Below are positions 1-7,824 of a stretch of DNA of 11,065 nt, in pieces. The notes below the pieces were generated by a model that worked only from the letters and a program-made list of their open reading frames with translations, was not told where the DNA came from and made no database searches. Origin of the DNA: Planctomycetaceae bacterium. GTDB lineage: Bacteria; Planctomycetota; Planctomycetia; Pirellulales; Pirellulaceae. The stretch lies in NCBI GenBank assembly GCA_007129635.1, contig SKVE01000805.1:1-11065 (forward strand), written 5' to 3'. A program made the translations under genes and the position numbers. How positions within the stretch are numbered: position 1 is the stretch's first letter; each line of letters opens with the position of its first letter.

Positions 1-1527
1 GACGAAGGACCATTGCTCCAGAACATCGGCTGGGCTCGATTCGATCTGGTCGACGTTCCAGCGGAGCGGCGTAGCCAAAGTCAGCTCGAAACAGGGAGAC
101 CCCTCGGTGGTAAACCGAGCGGAATGGACCAGCGACGTGCGACCGCGTCCCAGCAACACGCTGGTTCCTTGGTGGACCTGAATCTGATCGTTCGGAAGCC
201 CCAGCCTGACCGCGATCTGGGCTTGCGGATCAAAGCACTGGAGCGTGACCGATTCGCCAGTCATCGATTCCCCAACGGTCTGATCGGTCGATCGGCCGAT
301 CTGGTGCGCCCCCTGGGCGTCCAGTTTCTGCAAAACCAGCGTTTCAGGCACTTCCAACCGTACCATCGCATGGGTCCAAAGGCCCTGCTGGACCCGGACC
401 ATCGGCAGCGACCACTCACGATCTAATTCGATGGGCGCTAACGCATGCAGACGGATTCGATGATCCAAACCGATCAGCGGTTCGGGCATCTCGACCAGTA
501 GTTCACGCTCTTCGCCGGATCGAAGCTCCGTCCATCGGAGCGATTGCCCGGCAAGCGTGATATCGACCACTTGCAGCGCCGGATCGGCGCTGATCGTCAA
601 CTGACTGAGCGGATGGTCGACGATGTCCAAATGCACTTCCGCTTCCACTTCTACGTCTTGTGGCGAGAAGCGACAGATCGTCTGTTGGCGGACCAGCCAT
701 TCACGTGGCGAGGGGTCTTGATCCGGGTAGGGAACCAATCGTAGGTACATCCGGGATTGGCTGCCCATCTCCAGGATCCAGCGGTTCCACGACTGGTCTT
801 CGCTGGCCGCTTCATCCAGCGTCACGAACCCTTGACTGATCAACGGTTGCAGGTCGCCGGGCAGTTCCAACGCAAACTGGGTCAACGGGTTCTCGGGTAC
901 CTGGAGCAAGAACGAGGGAAAGTCGGTCGAATCGGGCAAGCTGCGTAGCGACCATGCCAGGTCGAGCGTGCCGGATTCCGACAGCAGGATCGTGAATTGG
1001 CCGTTTTCATCGAAGCCGATCCGGGGTTGGGCCGTTGCTTCTTGCAGCGGACCATCGGGCAACTCGGCTTCGTTGGTCCGCCACCCCGCCTGGTTGATCA
1101 TCAGGTTGCATGGTTCCAGCACCAGCGCGGATTCACGCCCGCCGCGATGGGCGATCCGCAATTGCGCCTCGCCTTCCAGTCGCTGGGTGCCGGTCAGCCG
1201 CGCGGTGTACGTCGCCTGGACGATTCGGCTGAGCAGCACCCCATCGGACGGGTCCCCCCCCATCGCTGCTGACCGGATCAGGGATTCAAAGTCTTCGCGA
1301 CGCACGGGCAGGTACCAGCCGTCCAACGCGAGTTTCGAGAGGGCTTCATCGACGACGAACACGCGACGAAACTCGAGCGGCGTCGACGGATCGGCTGTCG
1401 ACGGACTCTCCGCCGCCATGGTTCGGATGGCACCAGCGCACACAACCGTCAGCGATAGCAACCAGGCCAGCAGCGCGCGCCGCGCGACAGCAGCAACAAC
1501 GGTGTTTCTTCCCGATGCGCCGGTCAT
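1..1527 (-). CDS. Exported beta-rich protein of unknown function, partial (C-terminus beyond the left edge)
   Basis: The minus-strand frame starting at ATG 1527-1525 stays open through position 1, giving 509 residues with no stop. The N-terminus looks like a Sec signal peptide: Arg16-Arg17, a hydrophobic stretch at about residues 18-33 (LLAWLLSLTVV), then an AA site near residue 39. The rest reads as alternating beta-strand segments rich in Leu, Val, Glu and Arg with few Lys, typical of exported scaffold proteins in planctomycetes. No catalytic motif is seen. The ATG overlaps the TGA of the preceding gene (ATGA, 1524-1527), so translational coupling is likely. Residues about 95-245 resemble in layout residues about 110-270 of that neighbour (a 'G..LEG.A' strand, a 'W' strand, an acidic 'G.F' strand, then 'LQVP'), which suggests related folds. 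Function unknown; I am confident that it is a gene. Confidence 0.85.
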   Translation of the reverse strand, partial: MTGASGRNTVVAAVARRALLAWLLSLTVVCAGAIRTMAAESPSTADPSTPLEFRRVFVVDEALSKLALDGWYLPVRREDFESLIRSAAMGGDPSDGVLLSRIVQATYTARLTGTQRLEGEAQLRIAHRGGRESALVLEPCNLMINQAGWRTNEAELPDGPLQEATAQPRIGFDENGQFTILLSESGTLDLAWSLRSLPDSTDFPSFLLQVPENPLTQFALELPGDLQPLISQGFVTLDEAASEDQSWNRWILEMGSQSRMYLRLVPYPDQDPSPREWLVRQQTICRFSPQDVEVEAEVHLDIVDHPLSQLTISADPALQVVDITLAGQSLRWTELRSGEERELLVEMPEPLIGLDHRIRLHALAPIELDREWSLPMVRVQQGLWTHAMVRLEVPETLVLQKLDAQGAHQIGRSTDQTVGESMTGESVTLQCFDPQAQIAVRLGLPNDQIQVHQGTSVLLGRGRTSLVHSARFTTEGSPCFELTLATPLRWNVDQIESSPADVLEQWSFV

Positions 1528-4500
1528 GCCTGCGACTCCCCAGGCACCATGGTCGCGGGGATTGTCGACGTCGACGCACCTCGGTTCTCGGATTGCAGCG
1601 AGGAAGCCCGTATGGTTTGCGAATCCGGGCTGGCATAAGCGACACCCTGGATCAGCGAACCACCGGTCAGACGACGGTCCATCACCCACTTCAACGCACA
1701 GGCGATCAGGCTGAGCAGTACCCCCAGCACGGCTGCCTGGGCTAATGCAGCCGACAGATCGGGGTACCCCAAGATCAGCGTGAAGAGCGTCAGCCCGACG
1801 GCGAACAGCAGGGCGGGATGCCGCAGTCGACGGATGTAGATCAAGGCCAGGCCAGCCAGCAGGGCTGTTCCCGACATGGCCATCAACACCGCGCTGCGTG
1901 AAGCGATCGAGAATTGGTGACCGTCCAGCGTTCCGAACGAGCTGAGCAGGTAGTGATTCACCGTTTGAGGAAAGTCGTCGGATTGCGCGGTAGCACCCAT
2001 CCAACGCTCCAGATCCTCTGGCTGGAGACGGGATACCCGGCTCCAGAACAAGCCGCGCCACGTCCATGTCAGTTCGGGGGTCATCCCGACCGGCGGCGTC
2101 AACAGATGCACGTGCGGTGGCATCATCAAGGTCCAGTAAACCCGATGATGCGACTTGGCCTGCAGCACGCGGGGCACCTCCAGTTCCAGCACGCCGGGCC
2201 AGCGAGTCGCAGCGGGCATGGTGTACCACAATTCGAGCACATGTTCCTGACCCGGGGTCACCTCGATCATGCGGATCTGTTGCTCGTCCCGCAGCACAAG
2301 GTGCGTGACATCGGTGCCATCGACGCCCACCCGCAGCAGATCCGCCTCACTGGGCAACTCGATCGCCACGTTGTCCTGATTGGTCGCGATCCGAAACACG
2401 GCTCGGTCCCGGCGTTTGGCCGTGTCCCATCGTGTTTCGAGCCAAGCGCGAGAGATGATCGTCGATGATTGACGCCGCTGATCGCGACGGTTTACCCGCA
2501 GTGCCAATTGCAGTGGCATGCCGTCGGCAGCCAATGTCAAATCAGATTCCGAACCGGTGGTGGCGTTTTCCAATGGTGTCCACACCGCGTCGTTGATCCG
2601 GATCGTGAATTCGGTGCCGCTTTGGACCCGAGCCGTATTTCCGGTGACCACCGTCCCGTCGCCCAGCCAGGGTTGGACCAGCGGGATCACCAGCGGAACT
2701 TCACGGTCGTTGCCCCTCAACGACCAGGCCTGATCGTGCTGAACAACGATTTCGTGCGCGCCCAACAATTCACCCAACGGGTCGACCTCAATTCGCACCC
2801 AATTCAAATCCTCGGCGGACGACAGCCCCTCAGGATCCACCGTGTGCCATTGGATCAACGGCAGCGCCTGCTGCTGGTAAAGGAATTGAACGTCGCCGCC
2901 ATCGAACAACTCGCGAGGCATCGTGAACTGCAGACGCCGTAGCGGTTCGTACGAGATCCGGTATTGAATACGCTGCTGAACGCGGGCCACACGGGCATCC
3001 AAGCGGACATCCGCCTCGCCGCTGACCGACACCGACCGAGGATGCACTTCGATCGCCGCACTGAAAACGCTGGCAACCGCATCGCTCCGCTCGCGGAAAT
3101 GCATCCGCCGCCGCTGCTCCATCGGGACTTCGATCGCCGGCGGGAAAGGGTCGCGTTCCAAGCCTTGCAAATCCTGCTCGGATACGGTCAGCTCGATGTT
3201 ATCGGCGGAAATGACCACCACCGGCGCCGGCACCAAGCTCCGGGCTTCTGGGCGAGGCAGTCTGAGCGAGATGTGGTCCGCGTCTTCGGGGATGGACTGC
3301 TGGGCCTTCATGTGCAAGACCAATTCCCCACTGTCGGTCATGGCGGTGGTCAGAGGAATGAACAGGGGATCAGTCTGTTCCATCTCCAGTGTTTCCGCAT
3401 CGATCACCGTTTCGGGGCCGACCTGGGTCACCTGCCAACCGGGTACCTGAATATTCAAACCGTAAGGACTGGCACCGCGGATGCGATACTTGAAGGTGGC
3501 ATCCAGCCGGGCGGTCCGCTGGTCGACGTACACTTCGTAAGTCGGTTCGACGCTGATCTGAGTCTCTTTCGAGGCAACCTGCATCAGTAGGCTGTAGGAT
3601 CGCCGAGTCATCTCGAAACGCGCTGAAAGTTTCTGGCGGAGCGATTCCGGAACAAAGGTGCGTTGGACGCCGGCGATCGGTTTCCAGGTCAAACGCAGCC
3701 CGCTCTTGACGGCGAAATCGATCGTGCCCGATTGCCGGAACGCATCTTCGACTTCGAATCCTCCCAAATCATACTCCGTGCCCTGGCCCTCGGCCGTCGC
3801 GATGTATTCGATCAGCAATTGCACCTCGACCATCGCCGATGTCGCTCGGTCCAGCCGAATTTGGATCCGGCGGGCACCGTTGTCGACTTCCGGTTGTTCG
3901 ACTAACCGCAGACCGCTCTGGTTGAATTGCCGCGGGAAAAGCCGGGCACCCGGCGGCAAGCGGACGGTGAACGAATCGAACTCGCCCCGTAAACTGCTGA
4001 CTCGCAACCGCAGATCGGCGGTCACTTGTCGCACCCCATCCACCTTGACCACCTGTTCGATATGGGCCTCTAACAACGGGCTGAGCGTCGCCGGTCGCGG
4101 GACACCCTGTCGCCAAGTCAGGCGGAAATCGCCGCCGACCCCCGAAACCAATAGACGCGACGCATCCTCGCCCGCTTCCAGCACTTCCAACAAGCCGTTG
4201 GACACCATGGCCGTCGCGCCCCGGATGGGAACCTGCAAGTCGAAGGTCGACGACGTGGCGCGGGGTAATTGCAGGTCCAGACGATACTCGGTTCCCACTT
4301 GTTCGACGGCCGCCATCAACTCGAGCGACACCGTGCAGAATTGCCCCTCCTCGCCGCGAAGCCAACAGACGTAACCCTGCCCGGCCCCCTCTGACAACAC
4401 CACCACCTCGGCCTGGCCCTCGTAGGTGGGCGTCTCGCGCCAGATCGCGTTATCCAGCCGTAGCGGAACACGTACCCAGGCGTCGGTCAGCAGACGAATG

Positions 4501-4904
4501 GTCGCGTCGACCGTGAAGTGGACCCGCGAGCCCTCGAGCGTTCCTCGGATCTGTAACGATTGCAGCGTGAACTCTGGGATCTGCACGCTTGCATCGTTGG
4601 TCTTCGATTCCCGCTGCATCAACCGCTGCAGTTCGGTCAGGCTCAGATTCAGCACCGGAACCAATTGACCGCTTTCGTCCTTGACGTAATAGGTCGTCGG
4701 CTGGATTTCGTGAACCCGAGGTGCGCGGTCGTCGTTGCCCTCCGAACGGAGGTTTTCCGTGGGTCGAGACGGTGGCGTGGATTGAGCGCGCAAATCCAGC
4801 GCCAACAAGAGACACGCTCCCATAGCAACGACCGCGATGACTCGGACGCAAAACGGCACGATTTGGCTCGATAAGAAAAATGACTGCAATCCATTGCGGA
4901 TCAC
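1524..4904 (-). CDS. Large exported protein with three C-terminal membrane segments, function unknown
   Basis: A 1126-residue protein. The N-terminus carries a signal peptide with a hydrophobic core at about residues 21-37 and a likely cut after LRA at residue 40. A long beta-rich region follows (about 50-970) with repeated short strands and 'VPLRL', 'LQVP' and 'RLP' turns. Near the C-terminus are three hydrophobic helices at about 1005-1025, 1030-1046 and 1053-1074, then a polar Ser/Thr-rich tail of about 45 residues. This implies a mostly extracytoplasmic protein anchored by its C-terminus. No enzyme motif is recognised. The start used is GTG at 4904; an in-frame TAG lies 30 bp upstream of it. 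A strong purine run (AGAGGAAAGG, 4932-4923) lies 18 nt away, too far for a normal ribosome binding site, so the exact start is uncertain. The gene sits 113 bp after the phosphatase gene and overlaps the next gene by 4 bp. Confidence 0.88.
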   Translation of the reverse strand: MIRNGLQSFFLSSQIVPFCVRVIAVVAMGACLLLALDLRAQSTPPSRPTENLRSEGNDDRAPRVHEIQPTTYYVKDESGQLVPVLNLSLTELQRLMQRESKTNDASVQIPEFTLQSLQIRGTLEGSRVHFTVDATIRLLTDAWVRVPLRLDNAIWRETPTYEGQAEVVVLSEGAGQGYVCWLRGEEGQFCTVSLELMAAVEQVGTEYRLDLQLPRATSSTFDLQVPIRGATAMVSNGLLEVLEAGEDASRLLVSGVGGDFRLTWRQGVPRPATLSPLLEAHIEQVVKVDGVRQVTADLRLRVSSLRGEFDSFTVRLPPGARLFPRQFNQSGLRLVEQPEVDNGARRIQIRLDRATSAMVEVQLLIEYIATAEGQGTEYDLGGFEVEDAFRQSGTIDFAVKSGLRLTWKPIAGVQRTFVPESLRQKLSARFEMTRRSYSLLMQVASKETQISVEPTYEVYVDQRTARLDATFKYRIRGASPYGLNIQVPGWQVTQVGPETVIDAETLEMEQTDPLFIPLTTAMTDSGELVLHMKAQQSIPEDADHISLRLPRPEARSLVPAPVVVISADNIELTVSEQDLQGLERDPFPPAIEVPMEQRRRMHFRERSDAVASVFSAAIEVHPRSVSVSGEADVRLDARVARVQQRIQYRISYEPLRRLQFTMPRELFDGGDVQFLYQQQALPLIQWHTVDPEGLSSAEDLNWVRIEVDPLGELLGAHEIVVQHDQAWSLRGNDREVPLVIPLVQPWLGDGTVVTGNTARVQSGTEFTIRINDAVWTPLENATTGSESDLTLAADGMPLQLALRVNRRDQRRQSSTIISRAWLETRWDTAKRRDRAVFRIATNQDNVAIELPSEADLLRVGVDGTDVTHLVLRDEQQIRMIEVTPGQEHVLELWYTMPAATRWPGVLELEVPRVLQAKSHHRVYWTLMMPPHVHLLTPPVGMTPELTWTWRGLFWSRVSRLQPEDLERWMGATAQSDDFPQTVNHYLLSSFGTLDGHQFSIASRSAVLMAMSGTALLAGLALIYIRRLRHPALLFAVGLTLFTLILGYPDLSAALAQAAVLGVLLSLIACALKWVMDRRLTGGSLIQGVAYASPDSQTIRASSLQSENRGASTSTIPATMVPGESQA

Positions 4905-4915
4905 AAGGACGTTCC

Positions 4916-4926
4916 AGGTGACACCT
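4916..4926. repeat. Short palindrome in the leader of the large exported-protein gene
   Basis: AGGTGACACCT is an 11-bp perfect inverted repeat (5-bp arms, 1-bp centre), 12 bp upstream of the GTG start and just downstream of the possible -10 box. It could be an operator or a small hairpin over the initiation region. It is short enough to occur by chance. Confidence 0.25.
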
Positions 4927-4933
4927 TTCCTCT

Positions 4934-4962
4934 AGTTTAGCGGACCAGACCGTTTTCTCCAA
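4934..4962 (-). promoter_or_regulatory. Possible sigma-70-like promoter for the large exported-protein gene
   Basis: On the minus strand, TTGGAG (4962-4957) and TAAACT (4939-4934) are separated by 17 bp, in the gap between the phosphatase gene and the 1126-residue gene. The matches to consensus are 3/6 and 4/6. The 9-mer TAAACTAGA recurs in front of sppA, which is the main reason to list it. If real, the exported pair can be transcribed apart from the phosphatase gene. Confidence 0.3.
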
Positions 4963-5017
4963 TGGAATCGGCGAGGATACCGGCCAGCATGTGGCCATAC
5001 GGGACGATCTATTCAGT

Positions 5018-5827
5018 TTATTCCACCTGTGCCAAAATGGCCAAGAGCTGGAAATGCAACTGGGGGCTGGATGCGCAGGCAAAGTGGGGGTGTCGTAGGT
5101 CGAACGTTCCCCCATCGATGCCGGTGATGTGCCCCCCGGCTTCCCGCACGATCAGCGCCCCTGCCGCGACGTCCCAGGCTTTAGCACAGCCAGCCACGTA
5201 CGCATCCATGCGTCCCGCTGCGATGTAACACAGGTTCAAGGCTGCGGAACCCATCCGCCGAATCGATCGACACGCGTGCATGATCGCCAAGAACTGAGCG
5301 ATCTCGGGTGCGTCGGGTCGCACATCGGGAGCAAAGCCAAAGGCGATCAGCGCTTCGTTCACCTGTTGGCAGCCGCTTACCTCCAGAGGCTTGCCATCCA
5401 GTTCCGCACCGCCGCCGCGAACGGCGCGAAAGCACTCGCCGGAAACTGGGTCGAAGACCACACCGGCCAGTAATTCGCCTGATTGTTCGAGCCCGATCGA
5501 GACGCAATAGTGGGGCATTCCGTGGATGTAGTTCGTGGTGCCATCCAGTGGGTCGACGATCCAGCGAAACGAATCTCGACGGTCCGGGTCGTCCAGGGAT
5601 CGAGCCAGATCGTCTGTAGCACCCTCCGATTCTTCCCCGACAAAACCATGTTCGGGGTATCGGCCCAGCAATATGTCTCGAATCGCCTGCTGCGACGCCA
5701 AATCCGCCTCCGTCACCAAATCATTTCGGCCCTTGGCGCGAGCATGGATGGAGCCTTGCATGGCCGTCAGGATCTCGCCACCCGCTCGCGCAGCTCGTTC
5801 GGCTGTGTCTAAGTAGTCTTCAAGCAC
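5018..5827 (-). CDS. Inositol monophosphatase family protein (SuhB/HisN-like phosphatase)
   Basis: Mg2+-dependent, Li+-sensitive type sugar-phosphate phosphatase of the cytoplasm. Numbering from the longer ATG start at 5857 (279 residues), the family motifs are all present: GEES at 74-77 (metal-binding Glu), WIVDPLDGTTNY at 99-110 (motif A; Asp102 and Asp105 bind metal) and WDVAAG at 228-233 (motif B Asp), then a Gly-rich end. The start chosen here is GTG at 5827 (269 residues): GAAAGG lies 7 nt upstream of it, and the distance to the RAAR.AG helix then matches SuhB. ATG 5857 has only a weak GC-rich site. Substrate cannot be told from sequence: inositol-1-phosphate, histidinol phosphate and 3'-phosphoadenosine phosphate are all handled by this family. 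It is the first gene of the minus-strand block and shares a divergent control region with the unknown gene at 6047. Confidence 0.93.
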   Translation of the reverse strand: MLEDYLDTAERAARAGGEILTAMQGSIHARAKGRNDLVTEADLASQQAIRDILLGRYPEHGFVGEESEGATDDLARSLDDPDRRDSFRWIVDPLDGTTNYIHGMPHYCVSIGLEQSGELLAGVVFDPVSGECFRAVRGGGAELDGKPLEVSGCQQVNEALIAFGFAPDVRPDAPEIAQFLAIMHACRSIRRMGSAALNLCYIAAGRMDAYVAGCAKAWDVAAGALIVREAGGHITGIDGGTFDLRHPHFACASSPQLHFQLLAILAQVE

Positions 5828-5905
5828 TGTTTTTCCTTTCAAAGCAGCGAGATTCATGCCCCGCGGCTCGCATCGAATCCTTTTCGGGGCAAAAAAATAA
5901 GTTCT

Positions 5906-5933
5906 TTCAAATTTTTTGGTTTTTTGCTATAGA
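5906..5933 (+). promoter_or_regulatory. Possible promoter for the leader and unknown gene at 6047
   Basis: TTCAAA (5906-5911) and TATAGA (5928-5933) are 16 bp apart in the AT-rich stretch 5890-5960, which stands out from the GC-rich surroundings. Each box matches the sigma-70 consensus at 4/6. Transcription would begin near 5940 and reach the terminator hairpin at 5983 after about 45 nt. This is a low-strength pattern match. Confidence 0.25.
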
Positions 5934-5982
5934 CAATGCAATGAAAAAAGCTATTATGAAATCTGCCTCTTCTCTGTTCCGG

Positions 5983-6023
5983 CCCCGCCGATTCGCAGCC
6001 CATGCGTTCGGCGGGGTTTTTTT
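5983..6023 (+). terminator. Strong intrinsic terminator hairpin upstream of the unknown gene (attenuator candidate)
   Basis: CCCCGCCGA (5983-5991) pairs perfectly with TCGGCGGGG (6008-6016). After a small internal loop (TT opposite T), CGCA (5994-5997) pairs with TGCG (6003-6006) around a 5-nt loop. Seven T follow at 6017-6023. This is a textbook Rho-independent terminator read on the plus strand; the minus strand lacks a U-tract. It ends 23 nt before the ATG of the next gene and 10 nt before that gene's ribosome binding site, with no annotated gene upstream on this strand. It therefore either ends a short untranslated RNA or controls read-through into the gene. Confidence 0.85.
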
Positions 6024-6046
6024 GTATCGTTACAGGAAGTTTTTCG

Positions 6047-6799
6047 ATGTGGCAACTCGACGAGAATCGGGCCGTCTTTCAGACTCCAACGTTCGCGATC
6101 GAAATCGATACCCATTCTCCCGAATCGGGAGCCGTCTTGTGTCAAATGGCGGGGGACACGTACCAGAACGCCAGTTTGCTGCGAATCCATTCGAAATCGC
6201 CGTCCGAAGTAGGGGGCCCCGTGTGTGAAAACGTTCATCAGCGAGGGCCGGATCTTGTGGTCGATTACCGAATGAGCAAGGTACCCGAGTTCACCTGGCA
6301 AGTCTATTGGCGTGCCCTGACCGGTTTGGATTCACGAAACGTGCTGGGCGGCGTCGAACTGATTCTTTCCGTTCAAACCGAATTGCTGGATAGCGATCCT
6401 CGTATGATCGTCGAGAGTCATCTATCGAACAGCCGGATGCTTCGAGTCGACGGTAGCCAGCCTACGTCCGCCGAGGCGATCGAAATCGACGTTTCGGATA
6501 TCTCGTCACCCGTCAAGCTGAATCCGCCGGGGATCCTGTTGTGCCGACCGTGCGAGGCATCGTTCAGTTATCTCGAGTTGGTGCATCCGAGCGATTTCAT
6601 CGACCTGGAAATAGCGTGTGCGTCGCGGGAGTTGTCCGAGTACGCATCGCGATTCACGATGTTCGAGGCACCGCTGGAAAAAGGCGTCATCCGCCGCGGG
6701 CGGTTGCGAGGCCTGCTGTTGTCCCGAGACGACGACGTGGCGTCTGCCCGATCCTGCTACGAACAATTCACCGCATCCCCGATCCCGCTGACGGCCTAA
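6047..6799 (+). CDS. Conserved planctomycete-type protein of unknown function
   Basis: A 250-residue soluble protein with no signal peptide or membrane segment. The start is ATG 6047, supported by AGGAAG (6034-6039) with 7-nt spacing. A longer in-frame start at 6002 lies inside the terminator hairpin and is unlikely. Visible landmarks are a beta-rich N-terminal half, an 'RGPDLVVDY' segment at about 66-74, a 'QVYWRAL' segment at 85-91, a CRPC pair (Cys166, Cys169) and a C-terminal 'RRGRLRGLLL' strand (216-225) followed by a helix. The alternating strands and aromatic Trp/Tyr positions would suit a beta-sandwich, but I recognise no named family. I recall similar proteins of unknown function in planctomycete genomes. 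Its stop codon (6797-6799) overlaps the stop of the converging gene at 6796-6798. Confidence 0.85.
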   Translation: MWQLDENRAVFQTPTFAIEIDTHSPESGAVLCQMAGDTYQNASLLRIHSKSPSEVGGPVCENVHQRGPDLVVDYRMSKVPEFTWQVYWRALTGLDSRNVLGGVELILSVQTELLDSDPRMIVESHLSNSRMLRVDGSQPTSAEAIEIDVSDISSPVKLNPPGILLCRPCEASFSYLELVHPSDFIDLEIACASRELSEYASRFTMFEAPLEKGVIRRGRLRGLLLSRDDDVASARSCYEQFTASPIPLTA

Positions 6800-7545
6800 A
6801 GCAGGCTCTCTAACAGCAGACGCATCTTACGCATCTCGACCATGTGATCCACCCCCGGCAATTCGGCCAGGTGCACGCCTAGAGCCAGGTCGTATTTCAC
6901 CTGATTCAACTGGTTTACCAAACGGCCATATTCGATTTCCCCCTGACCGATCCGCACTTGCAGTTCGGTGGGCGTGGTGTCCCGCAAATGCACGTGGAAG
7001 ACGTAGGGAATCAAACGATCGTAGTTACGCGGTCCCAACGGATTGCAAATGTAGTGGCTAGGATCCAACGTCAGGCCCAATCCTGGCACATTGTCGCACA
7101 AGACCTTGACCGTATCCGGATCCTCCGACAAACGCCCCACCTGGCTCTTGATCCCGATCCGAACCCCTTCGGATTCTGCCAAAGTAACTAATCGCTGTAG
7201 ATGCTCGACCTCCTTGTTAAACGGTGTTCCAAGCTCCCCGGAAGGGACGGTCAGCGTCACAACTTTGGTGGCTTTTGCCAGTCGGCAACAGGCGGCGAAT
7301 TGCTCGTAATGAACTTCATCGGTCGCCTCGATCTCGATGCTGTACGAAACGATCGAAGCGCGATGCGTATCGCGAACCAAGCTGACCGATCCGACCAGAT
7401 CCTCCGCCAACTGAGACGGCCTGAGTTGCTGGCCGCTTTCGTGAATCGCGATCTCGATATGGCTGTACTCCAAATCGATGATGCGATTGATGGCATCTAC
7501 CAGGGGCAAATCGCGAAAACACTCCGTCGAGGCAGCCACAAGCAC
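6796..7545 (-). CDS. Sugar phosphate isomerase/epimerase-like TIM-barrel protein (AP endonuclease 2 fold)
   Basis: A 249-residue cytoplasmic protein of the xylose-isomerase-like TIM-barrel superfamily. The start is GTG 7545: AAGGAG (7557-7552) lies 6 nt upstream, whereas the upstream in-frame TTG (7551) touches the same site. Family features are the first strand plus 'STECF' (6-10), 'HIEIAIHE' (29-36), 'LTLDPSHYI' (158-166; Asp161 and His164 as likely metal ligands), 'HVHLRD' (184-189) and 'GQGEIEY' (200-206; Glu203). The strand that usually ends in a metal-binding Glu reads 'IGIKSQ' (130-135), so that ligand seems to be Lys or Ser. Activity may therefore be altered, or metal binding may use other residues. 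Substrate is unknown. It stands alone on this strand and converges on the unknown gene, sharing overlapping stops. Confidence 0.85.
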   Translation of the reverse strand: MLVAASTECFRDLPLVDAINRIIDLEYSHIEIAIHESGQQLRPSQLAEDLVGSVSLVRDTHRASIVSYSIEIEATDEVHYEQFAACCRLAKATKVVTLTVPSGELGTPFNKEVEHLQRLVTLAESEGVRIGIKSQVGRLSEDPDTVKVLCDNVPGLGLTLDPSHYICNPLGPRNYDRLIPYVFHVHLRDTTPTELQVRIGQGEIEYGRLVNQLNQVKYDLALGVHLAELPGVDHMVEMRKMRLLLESLL

Positions 7546-7598
7546 GGGCAACTCCTTCTACCTACCTTGACCAAAAACACGAAAACGTTCCCTAAAAA

Positions 7599-7659
7599 GC
7601 CCTGACAAAATGGCCCACGTGGTCCGGTCTCTCCGACACCGACGCGGTTTTGTTAGGGC
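7599..7659 (-). terminator. Long hairpin with a minus-strand U-tract upstream of the TIM-barrel gene
   Basis: GCCCTGACAAAA (7599-7610) pairs with TTTTGTTAGGGC (7648-7659): 12 pairs with one wobble. The 37-nt interior has its own structure, including the palindrome CCACGTGG (7615-7622) and a GTCGG/CCGGAC stem. Read on the minus strand, the hairpin is followed by CTTTTTA (7599-7593) and then the gene start 47 nt later. It resembles an attenuator or the end of a short RNA. The stem's A/T-rich inner half makes it weaker than the one at 5983. Confidence 0.4.
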
Positions 7660-7824
7660 CTGTCAGCCACTAGCTTACCTGATCCAGTGGCACGACTGCA
7701 ACACCACCAGCACTGCTAAGACTCTGGCTTTCGAATAACTCGCAGCATTTTGCCGTTCGAAGGGAATTGATGCTGAAGTGTCCGTCCTTCTGGTGTCGAG
7801 GACATATCGATAACAGGAGAAAAC

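Noticed and set aside
968..1714. 248-residue plus-strand reading frame
   Set aside because: It is antisense to the two exported-protein genes, rich in Arg/Ser/Pro, and has no start site; the minus-strand frames have signal peptides and strand-like sequence.
3658..4374. 238-residue plus-strand frame
   Set aside because: Lies wholly antisense within the 1126-residue gene and has the Ser/Arg/Thr-rich composition of a shadow frame.
5941..6228. 95-residue plus-strand frame starting MKKAIMKSAS
   Set aside because: It runs through the terminator hairpin and then out of frame into the 6047 gene; only its first codons could matter as a leader peptide, and they show no run of regulatory codons.
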